Shown here: piece after piece, positions 26,693 through 34,669 of the stretch | Position numbering within the stretch: the stretch's first letter is position 1 | How the letters are laid out: each line of letters begins with the position of its first letter | Assembly: GCA_022821985.1 (NCBI GenBank) | Contig: JAJECP010000018.1 | Span: 1-64,000 of the forward strand | Reading direction: 5' to 3' | DNA: 64,000 nucleotides | From: Acidimicrobiia bacterium | GTDB lineage: Bacteria > Actinomycetota > Acidimicrobiia > Acidimicrobiales > Poriferisodalaceae | The notes under the pieces: model-generated | The model's input: only the letters and a program-made list of their open reading frames with translations | Database searches by the model: none | What the model was told of the DNA's origin: nothing | Made by a program: the position numbers and the translations under genes

Positions 26693-27754
26693 CTAGTAGC
26701 CGAGTTCCGTAGCGGCGCGTTCGAGCGCCACGGTGACCGACCAGTGCGTGCGGGCCAGTCGCAGGTCGCTGTTGGAACCGTCGGCGTACAAGCCCGCGGC
26801 GCTCATCCAGAATGCTGCCGAGCGCATGGCATAGAGCAGTTGGTAGTACGCGCAGCGCTCCTCGTCGATGTCAATGCCGGTGGCCTGCTGGTACCGCTCG
26901 AAGAACAGGTCCCGCGGCACCACGTTCGAGAGCAGTTCCGTGCCCTCACGGTTGAGCTCGGTGAGCACGTAAGCCACGTCGTACATCGGATCGCCGATGA
27001 CTTGCAGCTCCCAGTCGAGGACCGCCGACACCCGGTCTTGGTGGATCAGGACATTCCCGGTCCGGTACGCGCCGTGCACGAGCGTGAGCTGCTCCGTGGC
27101 CGGCGCATGGTGTCGCAACCAGCCGATCAAGTCGGCGAGGATCGGGTGGCCCGGATGGCCTGACTCATTGATGAGCGTCTCCCACTTAGCGATCTCGCGC
27201 AACGCGAAGTCGTTGCCCTTCTCGGGGACCCCGAGAAAGTCGAGGCCTGCCGCCCGCCAGTCGACGTTGTGCACAGCAGCCAGCGCATCGGTGAAACTGG
27301 CCGGCAGTACACCCCGCTCAGCCGCCGCGGCGTAGTACTCGCGGCCGGCACGACGCCAGGGGCTCGGGCATTCGCCCAGCACCCGTTCCATCACGATGGC
27401 GGGGGCGCCGAGAGCCTCTGGGTCGGGTTCGTACCAGTAGGCACGCGGCGCAGGCACATCCGTCTGTTCGAGACACTTCAGCACCCGGAACTGCTCGCCG
27501 AGATCGGATTCCTGCCGCAGCAGGGCGTCGCCCGGGTCGCGTCTCAGGCAGAACGCCTGCCGCTGCTCGCAGGCGCTGTCAGACCACACGGCGTCGAACA
27601 GCCAGGTCTCATGTGACCAGCCGACAGCAATGCGTTCGGCGTTCTGGATGTCAACGGAACCGCTAGCGCCGAGGCGTTCACGCAGATAATCGCTGAGCGC
27701 TTCCATCGGTGCGCCTTCGCCTGAGCGCGACTCCGATGTTGCCCCTGCGCTCAC
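26693..27754 (-). CDS. APH-family phosphotransferase lacking the catalytic Asp
   Basis: A 353-residue aminoglycoside-phosphotransferase-fold protein like those near acyl-CoA dehydrogenases (ACAD10/11-type kinases). The Brenner motif normally reads HGDYRxGN; here it is HGAYRTGN, read from the codon GCG, so the catalytic base Asp is Ala. The later metal-binding LDWELQVIGDPMYDVAYVL segment is intact. It may be a pseudokinase or use another base. The start is uncertain: GTG 27754 was chosen, with ATG 27790 (5 bases after the upstream stop) and ATG 27706 as alternatives. It is the last gene of a leftward three-gene run with a small helical protein and a lipocalin-like protein. Confidence 0.75.
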   Translation of the reverse strand: MSAGATSESRSGEGAPMEALSDYLRERLGASGSVDIQNAERIAVGWSHETWLFDAVWSDSACEQRQAFCLRRDPGDALLRQESDLGEQFRVLKCLEQTDVPAPRAYWYEPDPEALGAPAIVMERVLGECPSPWRRAGREYYAAAAERGVLPASFTDALAAVHNVDWRAAGLDFLGVPEKGNDFALREIAKWETLINESGHPGHPILADLIGWLRHHAPATEQLTLVHGAYRTGNVLIHQDRVSAVLDWELQVIGDPMYDVAYVLTELNREGTELLSNVVPRDLFFERYQQATGIDIDEERCAYYQLLYAMRSAAFWMSAAGLYADGSNSDLRLARTHWSVTVALERAATELGY

Positions 27755-27794
27755 GAGGCAACCCCCATGCGCCCGCCGCGCCCTGCCCATGGAC

Positions 27795-28223
27795 TCACCG
27801 TGCGACCTCCATGCGCCGATCGATGTCGCGGCGCAGCACGGCACGGATCTCGTCGAGTGCTGCAACCACCGGCACCCTGTCGGGACCCCAGCGATAGAGC
27901 GCCTCCACCAGCGGCGCCAACGATGTCATGCACGGGTCGCCCCGCAGTCCCGCCAGTGCAGTGCGGAGGTCTCCGGATGCGGCGGGTGACGACGTCTGCT
28001 CGCTTCCGATGAGCTCGTCCAAGCGTGAGATCAGCGCTTCGACATCGGCAGCCTCGGCGGCCCGGTGCCGCTCTCCCAGGGTCGCCTCGCGGGCGAGTCG
28101 CTCCAGGATCACACCGGCCATGTGGGTCTGTGTGCGCTGGTATTCGTCGCCGACAGCCGGCGCTATCTCGCGTCGTAACTGAACGGCCAGGCGCTTCATC
28201 AGCACATGGCTCTCGAAGCTCAT
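27795..28223 (-). CDS. Hypothetical helical protein, 142 residues
   Basis: I do not recognise a family. The protein is predicted to be mostly helical and charged, with patterns such as HVLMKRLAVQLRREIAP and RRDIDRRMEVA at the two ends and a Ser/Ala-rich middle (SSPAASG). There is no signal peptide or membrane segment. Its ATG overlaps the stop of the upstream lipocalin-like gene by 4 bases (ATGA, 28220-28223), and the phosphotransferase gene follows closely. Similar short helical proteins accompany phosphotransferases of this type and may be a partner subunit; this is inference from the coupling alone. Confidence 0.65.
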   Translation of the reverse strand: MSFESHVLMKRLAVQLRREIAPAVGDEYQRTQTHMAGVILERLAREATLGERHRAAEAADVEALISRLDELIGSEQTSSPAASGDLRTALAGLRGDPCMTSLAPLVEALYRWGPDRVPVVAALDEIRAVLRRDIDRRMEVAR

Positions 28224-29191
28224 CTGCCGCCGCCCAACGCCCAGTCGCCGCTGCGCTTGGCTGCAGCGAAGCGATGGGTGGGCCACATGTCCTGGTCCTC
28301 GCCCCACCACTCGCCGATCCCGTCGACCTCCCAGCGAATCAGGCTGTTGATGTCGATGAAGCTGTGGCGGTTGATGATGATCCGGCTGACCGGGTTGCCG
28401 GTCGCCACGAATCGCTCGCCGGCGGAATCGACGGCATCGATGCGAATCTCGCAAATCCAGCCATCGGGGCTCCGGCGGACTGTGCGCTCACCGTCGACGA
28501 GGCTCGCCTGCGCATCGCCCTGCTGCACGAACCCATACGCGACACGGTCGACTCCATCTCGGGTGTTGGTGACCGCCAAGAACCCCGAACCGTCGTCTCC
28601 AGCGCCGGTGACGTAGGCCGCCTGGCGGGGACGGTCCTCGGGTCGTCGACCCCACGTGCGATCGCGCATCGACCAGCAGTCGATGTCGATGTCCTCGCCG
28701 TTGAGCTGGATCTGGCCGGTGACCCGTCCGATCTGGTCGAAGTGCGCCGAGTGGCCGAATGTCGAGCCTCCCGCCGTCAGCGGCCGCGGCGCCAGCACGG
28801 CCTCGAAACGCAGATCGGCGCTGAAGCGTCCAGGGTCGTCGTAGGCGAGCCGGTACGCCATCGTCGGAATCTCGACCTTGACGCTGACACCATTCGGCAG
28901 CGTCGCATTGCGAAGATCGAGCTCGGGCGGCAGGTGCAGCGCCGTGAGATTGGAGCTGTACAGCACCTCCCAGGGCAGGTGTGCGGTGTCGTCCCACACC
29001 CAGGCGCCGCCCGAGATCGTGCCGATGTTGTGGCGAGCCAGCGTGTAGAGCCAGCCTCCGAGCCGCCGTTCCCGGTGATGGAACGAGAACCAAGCCGTCT
29101 CGGTGAACCACCAGTCGTCGCCTCGCAGATCGGCGTGGAAACCGTCGTCTTCGGGAGTGAAGACCGGGATGCTGCCGGATGGCTGGCTCAC
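28220..29191 (-). CDS. Lipocalin/CrtC-like protein (DUF7064/7065-type)
   Basis: A 323-residue beta-rich protein similar to uncharacterised two-lobed lipocalin-type proteins once grouped with hydroxyneurosporene synthase (CrtC). Tryptophan-rich strands are evident near the N-terminus (DDWWFTETAWFSFHH, GGWLYTLARHN, GGAWVWDD). In the second lobe, about residue 175, IDIDCWSMRDRTWGRR fits the conserved 'DHSWG'-like turn of such proteins. The GTG at 29191 is used because the fold begins directly after it; the frame continues upstream through unrelated sequence opposite the PhyH gene. The 3' end overlaps the next gene by 4 bases. The role is unknown; the partner kinase-like gene suggests handling of a hydrophobic or CoA-linked compound. 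Confidence 0.7.
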   Translation of the reverse strand: MSQPSGSIPVFTPEDDGFHADLRGDDWWFTETAWFSFHHRERRLGGWLYTLARHNIGTISGGAWVWDDTAHLPWEVLYSSNLTALHLPPELDLRNATLPNGVSVKVEIPTMAYRLAYDDPGRFSADLRFEAVLAPRPLTAGGSTFGHSAHFDQIGRVTGQIQLNGEDIDIDCWSMRDRTWGRRPEDRPRQAAYVTGAGDDGSGFLAVTNTRDGVDRVAYGFVQQGDAQASLVDGERTVRRSPDGWICEIRIDAVDSAGERFVATGNPVSRIIINRHSFIDINSLIRWEVDGIGEWWGEDQDMWPTHRFAAAKRSGDWALGGGR

Positions 29192-29284
29192 GGGCCGCAG
29201 CGTAGAACGGCCAGCCGGGGCAGGACCGTGTGCGCGACCAACGCCGCACCTGTGCATGATTGCGCCAGCGCGTACTGTTGCGGC

Positions 29285-30157
29285 ATGGCTGAGCTTGCGC
29301 GTTTCAACCTGGACACGCCGGACGAGGAAATCGTCGAGGTCGTGCGAATCGACGGCGGCGCGATCATCGAGGACGCCATCGATGTCGACATGCTGAACCG
29401 GCTCGAGGCCGAGCTGCGGCCGTGGATCGACCGAACCCCAGGCGGGCTCGACAACTTCTCCGGTCACAACACGACCCGCACCGGGGCGCTGGTCGCACGC
29501 TCGCCCGCATGCCGTGAGTTGGTGATGCACCCCAAGGTCATCGACATGGCCAACCGGTTCCTTGGCCCCTACACCAACAAGATCCAGCTGCACCTGACCC
29601 AGGTCATCAACATCAAGCCCGGCCAGGGCACCCAGCCGCTGCACCGCGACCGGGACGCATGGGGCGGCTACGTCCCCAGGGAGATTGATCCGCAGTTCAA
29701 CACCATGTGGGCGCTCAGCGACTTCACACCCGCCAACGGCGGCACTCGCATCGTTCCGGGCAGCCCCGGATGGGATCCCGAGCGCAGGGCCGACGACGAT
29801 GAGAAGACTCAGGCCGCCATGGGGGCCGGATCGGTGCTGCTGTACTCGGGCTCGGTGATCCACGGCGGCGGTGAGAACCGCAGCGATGCCGAACGTACCG
29901 GCATCAACATCACCTACACGCTCGGCTGGCTGCGCACCGAGGAGAACCAGTTCCTCTCGTGCCCGCCGAGCATCGCCAAAGACCTCGATCCCGATCTGGC
30001 AGATCTGATGGGCTACTCGATGGGCAACTATGCGCTCGGCTACTACTCCGACCCCGACGGCATGCCCGGACCGGTTGACCTGCTCACTCCGGAGATAGTG
30101 CTCGGCCGCAAGCCGACCTCGAAGCACGACAACTCCGCATTGATCGTCGGAAACTGA
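29285..30157 (+). CDS. Phytanoyl-CoA dioxygenase (PhyH)-family oxygenase
   Basis: A 290-residue Fe(II)/2-oxoglutarate oxygenase. The iron ligands H120 and D122 are in QPLHRDRDAWGG. The distal His is in SGSVIHGGGENRS (about residue 202), followed by the 2-oxoglutarate-binding arginine region. TMWALSDFTPANGGTRIVPGSPGW is the family's core segment. The ATG at 29285 lies 93 bases from the divergent lipocalin-like gene. An aminotransferase-fold gene follows after 53 bases on the same strand. It differs clearly from the PhyH protein at 1.5 kb, so the two are not recent duplicates. Substrate unknown. Confidence 0.88.
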   Translation: MAELARFNLDTPDEEIVEVVRIDGGAIIEDAIDVDMLNRLEAELRPWIDRTPGGLDNFSGHNTTRTGALVARSPACRELVMHPKVIDMANRFLGPYTNKIQLHLTQVINIKPGQGTQPLHRDRDAWGGYVPREIDPQFNTMWALSDFTPANGGTRIVPGSPGWDPERRADDDEKTQAAMGAGSVLLYSGSVIHGGGENRSDAERTGINITYTLGWLRTEENQFLSCPPSIAKDLDPDLADLMGYSMGNYALGYYSDPDGMPGPVDLLTPEIVLGRKPTSKHDNSALIVGN

Positions 30158-30210
30158 GTCGCCCTGCACCGGCTCAGCCAACTGCCGCATCGACACGCAT
30201 CACCGTTTCG

Positions 30211-31503
30211 ATGAGCGTGCCGGCTGCCAGCAAGCTGCTTGAGCGCCGGGAACAGGCGCTCGGCGCCGGCGCGCAGCTGTTCTATACCGAGCCCCTGCAC
30301 ATCGTGCGGGGCGACGGCGTCGAGCTCTTCGACGCCGACGGCCGCCGTTACATCGACATGTACAACAACGTGCCCTGCGTGGGCCACGGCAACACTCGGG
30401 TGGCCGAGGCGATGGCCGCCCAGCAGGCCACGCTGAACGTACACAGCCGGTACCTGCACGAGGGCATCGTGAGCTTCGCCGAGCGCCTGGTGGCGCTGCA
30501 TCACGACGGCATCGAGAGCGCAGTCATCAGCTGCACAGGCACCGAGGCCGTCGAAGTGGCCATGAACATGGCCCGCATCGCGACCGGGCGCCGGGGGGTC
30601 ATCGCCACCGACGCCACGTACCACGGCAATACCGAGACGGTCATCGCGCTGCGGCTGGCGGCGTCGCAGCCCGAGGAGCATCCCGAGGTGGCGACCTTCC
30701 CGTTTCCGCAGCAATTGCGACCGATCCGGGACGGGCTCGATGGCCCAGCACTGGCCGACGCCTACCTCGACGAGCTGGCCGCCGCCATCGGGCGGCTGAA
30801 GTCCTCCGGTGCGGGCGTGGCAGCCATCATCCTGTGCTCGATCCAGGCCAACGAGGGCCTGCCGGACATCCCCGGCAACTTCATGGCGCAGGCCGCACAG
30901 TTGGTACGCGAGGCCGGAGGCCTCGTGATCGCCGACGAAGTGCAAGCCGGCTACTGCCGCACGGGTCGCTGGTGGGGATATGAGGTCACCGGCTTCGAGC
31001 CCGACATTGCGGTCATGGGCAAACCCATGGGCAACGGGCTGCCGCTGGCGGCGACCGTTGCCAGCCGGCAGCTGGTGGAGCGCTTCCGGGGCGCCACCCG
31101 CTACTTCAACACCTACGGCGCGAGCCCGCTCCAAGCCGCAGTCGGTCACGCCGTCATCGACGAAATCGAAGATCGGGGGCTGGCTGCCAGCGTCGCCGAG
31201 ATCGGCTACGGACTCAAGCAAGCGCTGGTCGAGCGGGCCGAGCACTGCGAGTGGATCGCCGATGTCCGCGGCCATGGGCTGTTCATCGGTGTGGAGATGG
31301 TGGAGCGCGGCGGCAACCTCGTGCCAGACCGGTCCCGAGCAGTCGAGTTCACCGACCGGCTGAACGAGCGTGGCGTCCTCGCTTCGAATGCCGGCGCATT
31401 CGCCAACGTGCTGAAGCTTCGCCCACCGCTGGTGCTGCAGCAGTCCCACGCAGAGGAGTTCCTGTCAGCCTTCGACGCAGTCATCGACGACATCGATGGA
31501 TAG
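30211..31503 (+). CDS. Class III aminotransferase-fold PLP enzyme (possible phospho-lyase)
   Basis: A 430-residue fold-type I PLP enzyme. The Schiff-base lysine is K271 (VMGKPMGNGLPLA), and D242/E243 sit in VIADEVQAGYCRTG. The substring NVHSRYLHEGIVSFAERL (about 77-94) resembles the stretch that marks ethanolamine-phosphate and 5-phosphohydroxylysine phospho-lyases, which are aminotransferase relatives that remove phosphate and ammonia together. The next gene overlaps by 8 bases and encodes an APH-fold kinase, the known partner type for such phospho-lyases. An ordinary omega-aminotransferase is the alternative. There is no transit or signal sequence. Confidence 0.83.
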   Translation: MSVPAASKLLERREQALGAGAQLFYTEPLHIVRGDGVELFDADGRRYIDMYNNVPCVGHGNTRVAEAMAAQQATLNVHSRYLHEGIVSFAERLVALHHDGIESAVISCTGTEAVEVAMNMARIATGRRGVIATDATYHGNTETVIALRLAASQPEEHPEVATFPFPQQLRPIRDGLDGPALADAYLDELAAAIGRLKSSGAGVAAIILCSIQANEGLPDIPGNFMAQAAQLVREAGGLVIADEVQAGYCRTGRWWGYEVTGFEPDIAVMGKPMGNGLPLAATVASRQLVERFRGATRYFNTYGASPLQAAVGHAVIDEIEDRGLAASVAEIGYGLKQALVERAEHCEWIADVRGHGLFIGVEMVERGGNLVPDRSRAVEFTDRLNERGVLASNAGAFANVLKLRPPLVLQQSHAEEFLSAFDAVIDDIDG

Positions 31504-32494
31504 CCGCTGGCTCAGCGCGGCACATCAAGCGCTCGAAGCGTTCGGCGTGGAAGCGAGCCACCTCGAGTTAGTCGGAGTCAGCGAGAACATCACCTTCCGG
31601 GCTGTCGAAGCCGGTTCCCGACAGACCTATGTGCTGCGATTGCACCGGCCCGGCTACCACACAGCAGCTGAGCTCGACTCCGAGCGTGTCTGGCTGGCAG
31701 CGCTGCGCGACTCGGGCATCTACGTGCCCACGCCGATCTGCGCCCCCGACGGTCGCTACTTCGTGCCCGTGGAAACCGGACCCAGCGAGATCCGCAACGC
31801 CGGACTCAATCTGTGGGTTGACGGAGAGATCGTGGGCGTGCTGCTGACCCAGCCCGGAGGCACGAACGAAGCACTCTCGGAGATATCGGAGTCGTTCGGC
31901 CAACTCGGTGGACTGATGGCAGCTATGCACAACCAGGCGACAGCCTGGACGCCCCCCTCGTCGTTCAGCCGTCACCGCTTGGACCGCGATGGCCTGCTCG
32001 GCGATGCCCCCTTCTGGGGGCCGTTCTGGGAACACCCCAGGCTGACTGCCGGCGAGCGCGACCTTCTGATGGCCGCCCGTGACGCCTGCCGGACGACACT
32101 GGACCGGTACGGCGAGCCTGGGCGGACGTTCAGCATGATCCACGCCGACCTGCACCTGGCGAACTTGCTGTTGTCAGACGGTCAGCTCTCGGTCATCGAC
32201 TTCGATGACGCCGGGTTCGGCTGGCACCAGTACGACATCGCCGTGGCAATGTTCCATTCGCGGGCCGCCCCCGACTTCGAGACAGCTGCGACGGAGTTCT
32301 TGAACGGCTACCGAGATGTGCGGGCCATCAGCGACGACGATCTGGCCTTGGTGCCGTTGTTTGAGCTGATTCGAGGCATGGCCATCATTGGCTGGAAAGC
32401 CCAGCGGCCGGAGGTGGAATGGCCCGACGGTCAACTCGAGCAGCTGCTGAGCGGAGTGCTGGGCGGCTGCCGGCGTCTGCTCGACGGGGGCTAG
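31496..32494 (+). CDS. APH-fold small-molecule kinase
   Basis: A 332-residue kinase of the APH/choline kinase/homoserine kinase II fold. The catalytic motif is complete: MIHADLHLANLLL (about residue 215), followed by SVIDFDDAGFGWHQYDIA with the metal-binding Asp. The N-terminal lobe has ENITFRAVEAGSRQTYVLRLHRPG, a nucleotide-binding-type hairpin. It starts 8 bases inside the end of the aminotransferase-fold gene, so the two are translationally coupled. If the partner is a phospho-lyase, this enzyme would phosphorylate an amino alcohol such as ethanolamine or hydroxylysine. That pairing is inferred; the fold and catalytic residues are seen. Confidence 0.82.
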   Translation: MDSRWLSAAHQALEAFGVEASHLELVGVSENITFRAVEAGSRQTYVLRLHRPGYHTAAELDSERVWLAALRDSGIYVPTPICAPDGRYFVPVETGPSEIRNAGLNLWVDGEIVGVLLTQPGGTNEALSEISESFGQLGGLMAAMHNQATAWTPPSSFSRHRLDRDGLLGDAPFWGPFWEHPRLTAGERDLLMAARDACRTTLDRYGEPGRTFSMIHADLHLANLLLSDGQLSVIDFDDAGFGWHQYDIAVAMFHSRAAPDFETAATEFLNGYRDVRAISDDDLALVPLFELIRGMAIIGWKAQRPEVEWPDGQLEQLLSGVLGGCRRLLDGG

Positions 32495-32539
32495 CGTCGG
32501 CGGTTGCTGTGCTGGTGGGCCGGGGGCAGGAGGGGTGCC

Positions 32540-33610
32540 GTGTGGGAGATCACTGAGCCCGATCTCGCACCGATCGCCTTGGGGGCTGCGGTGCTGGGAA
32601 CCGGTGGCGGCGGGAATCCCTATCTCGGCAGGCTGCGGGTGCTGCAGGTGATGCGAACCGGTGGTCGGGTACGGGTCATCGAGCCAAACGAGATTGCCGA
32701 CGACGACCTGCTGGTGGCCGTCGGCGGCATGGGCTCGCCGATGGTCAGCCACGAGAAGCTCGCAGGCGGCGACGAGGAGACCGTGGCCGCCCGGGCGCTC
32801 GAAGGCCACCTGGGCCGGAAGTTCGACGCGATCGCACCGTTCGAGATGGGCGGCAGCAACTCGATGGTGCCGATGGTGGTGGCAGCCGCAATGGACATCC
32901 CCATCGTGAACGGCGACGGCATGGGGCGTGCCTTCCCCGAGTTGCAGATGATCACGTACCTCATCTACGGCGGCAGCCCCTACCCCGCCGCCATTGCCGA
33001 TGAGCGAGGCAACCAGGTGATCATCTCTGACGTCCTCGACGCAAAATGGCTCGAGCGCATCGCCCGGGCTGCGACGGTCGAGATGGGCGCGCACACTGGG
33101 CTGGCGTCCGCGGTGATGGACGGTGCCTACTGCCGCCGCTCGATCATCCCCCAGACGCTGCGGCTCGCCAGCGAAATCGGCCATGCCGTACACCGTGCGC
33201 GCGATGTCAAGGACGATCCCTCTGAAGCGATCCTGGGTGTCGCAGGCGGGATGCGGTACCTGCGCGGCAAGGTGACCGACGTGCACCGGCGCAATGCGGC
33301 CGGGTTTGCGCGCGGCCAGATGACCGTGGCCGGCATCGGCGACGATGCCGGGCGCACCATCCGCATCGACTTCCAGAACGAGAACCTCGCCATCTACGAA
33401 GACGACGTGCCCCAGGTGATGGTGCCCGACCTCATCACGCTGGTCACCACCGACACCGGCGAGCCGATCACCACCGAGCTGCTGCGATTCGGCGTGCGTG
33501 CCGACGTGCTCGTGCTGCCTGCGCCGGAGCTACTGCGCACCCCCGAAGCACTGGCGGTCGTAGGCCCGCACGCGTTCGGCATCGACGCCGAGTACCGGCC
33601 CGCAGTCTGA
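32540..33610 (+). CDS. DUF917-family protein
   Basis: A 356-residue protein of the DUF917 family. Typical features are the N-terminal LGTGGGGNPYLGRL, AVGGMGSPMVSHEKL, and PFEMGGSNSMVPM followed by GDGMGRAFPELQM. The GTG at 32540 was chosen because GGAGGGG precedes it and the family N-terminus begins there. DUF917 proteins often occur beside hydantoinase/oxoprolinase-type proteins. Here it converges with the LLM gene that ends the large leftward operon containing such a protein, though it is on the opposite strand. It lies 45 bases after the kinase gene. Biochemical function is not established. Confidence 0.85.
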   Translation: MWEITEPDLAPIALGAAVLGTGGGGNPYLGRLRVLQVMRTGGRVRVIEPNEIADDDLLVAVGGMGSPMVSHEKLAGGDEETVAARALEGHLGRKFDAIAPFEMGGSNSMVPMVVAAAMDIPIVNGDGMGRAFPELQMITYLIYGGSPYPAAIADERGNQVIISDVLDAKWLERIARAATVEMGAHTGLASAVMDGAYCRRSIIPQTLRLASEIGHAVHRARDVKDDPSEAILGVAGGMRYLRGKVTDVHRRNAAGFARGQMTVAGIGDDAGRTIRIDFQNENLAIYEDDVPQVMVPDLITLVTTDTGEPITTELLRFGVRADVLVLPAPELLRTPEALAVVGPHAFGIDAEYRPAV

Positions 33611-33620
33611 GGGCTCACAT

Positions 33621-33678
33621 GCGAGCGCCGGCGAAGCCTTGGCGCCTTATCGGGTGAGCGCCGACGAAGCGTTGGCGC
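33621..33678. repeat. Imperfect 33-bp tandem duplication at the end of an LLM gene
   Basis: The 25 bases at 33621-33645 and 33654-33678 match at 22 positions with a 33-base period, exactly 11 codons. The right copy encodes the C-terminal end of the leftward LLM gene; the left copy lies just beyond its stop. Each copy contains an inverted AGCGCC/GGCGC core that could form a hairpin between the convergent genes. A past in-frame duplication followed by a stop is one explanation; a hairpin terminator is another. Confidence 0.5.
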
Positions 33679-34669
33679 TCGCAATAGACGGCAGAACCTC
33701 GCGGGCGGTGAGGTCGATGATCTCCGAGAGCCGGTCGGTCGCGATGGGAGCCAGCGCTACCGAGTCGGCACCCCCGGCCAGCAGCGCCCGGATCTTGTCG
33801 GCGCACTCCGCCGGGGTACCCGCCACGGTCAGGTCGGCGACCCACTGGTCGGGCATGCCGTCTCGCACGGCCTCGTAGCCGCCGTGGTCGATCAGTACCT
33901 GTAGCTCGTCGGAGATCCCGTACACGTCGGTGAGGGCATTGGGGCCATGCTGGCGGTAGAAGGCCAGCGATGCCCGTGCCGAGTCACGAGCTGCCTGGCC
34001 GTCTTCGTCCACGGCGTACAGCGCGAACACAGTGATCGGGTGAGGATCGGTGCGGCCGGCGATCTCGCGACCCTCGTCTATGCGCTCGGAGGCCCACTCC
34101 ACGTAGCGCAGGCTCGAGCACACCGACAGGATCGTTCCGTCAGCGATCTCGCCGCCCAGCCGCAGCATGTTCGGCCCTGACACGCCGAGGCGGACAGGCA
34201 TCGGCGGTCCCGTCTCGGGAAAGGTGAGCTTGACGTTGTCGAAGTCGAACAGGCCGCCGTGCCGGTCCAGCGTGTCGCCGCCGAGCAGCGCCTTGACCGC
34301 CGTCACGCACTCCCGGACAGCCTGCAGCGGCGAACGGGGATGCAGGCCCATCTGGCGTACCCATGCCGGCACTCCTAGGCCCACACCTGCGATCAGCCGC
34401 CTGGGCGACGAGCGGCTCAGCGTGGCCAGCTCCATCGCCAGCACCGAGGGATGGCGGGCCACCGCCGACACCACACCCAGGCCCACGGTGATCTCGCTCG
34501 TGGCCCCGAGCACCACGGAGGCACCGGAGATGCCGCCCGTGAAGAAATAGTCCTCCGCAAGCCAGATCTCGTCGAAGCCGCTGTCCTCGGCCTGCGTGGC
34601 AGCCCCAGCGATGTCCTCGGGGGCGATCGCGCTGCCCAAGATGAGGCCGATCTTGCCTTGTGTGCTCAT
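33647..34669 (-). CDS. LLM-class F420/flavin-dependent oxidoreductase
   Basis: A 340-residue luciferase-like enzyme. Recognisable stretches are AEDSGFDEIWLAEDYFFTGG, VGLGVVSAVARHPS, SSPRRLIAGVGLGVPAWV and PVRLGVSGPNMLRLGGEIADG, the last being typical of F420-dependent members. It is the last of six overlapping leftward genes: its ATG overlaps the hydantoinase-like gene's stop by 4 bases (34666-34669). In the inferred pathway it could be a monooxygenase or a hydride-transfer reductase acting on a ring or its opened product. Its last codons lie in a small tandem duplication. Confidence 0.87.
   Translation of the reverse strand: MSTQGKIGLILGSAIAPEDIAGAATQAEDSGFDEIWLAEDYFFTGGISGASVVLGATSEITVGLGVVSAVARHPSVLAMELATLSRSSPRRLIAGVGLGVPAWVRQMGLHPRSPLQAVRECVTAVKALLGGDTLDRHGGLFDFDNVKLTFPETGPPMPVRLGVSGPNMLRLGGEIADGTILSVCSSLRYVEWASERIDEGREIAGRTDPHPITVFALYAVDEDGQAARDSARASLAFYRQHGPNALTDVYGISDELQVLIDHGGYEAVRDGMPDQWVADLTVAGTPAECADKIRALLAGGADSVALAPIATDRLSEIIDLTAREVLPSIASANASSALTR

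Noticed and set aside
28025-29284. Long upstream extension of the phytanoyl-CoA dioxygenase frame at 29.3 kb
   Set aside because: The extension runs opposite the lipocalin-like gene and is unlike the family; the ATG at 29285 starts the recognised fold.
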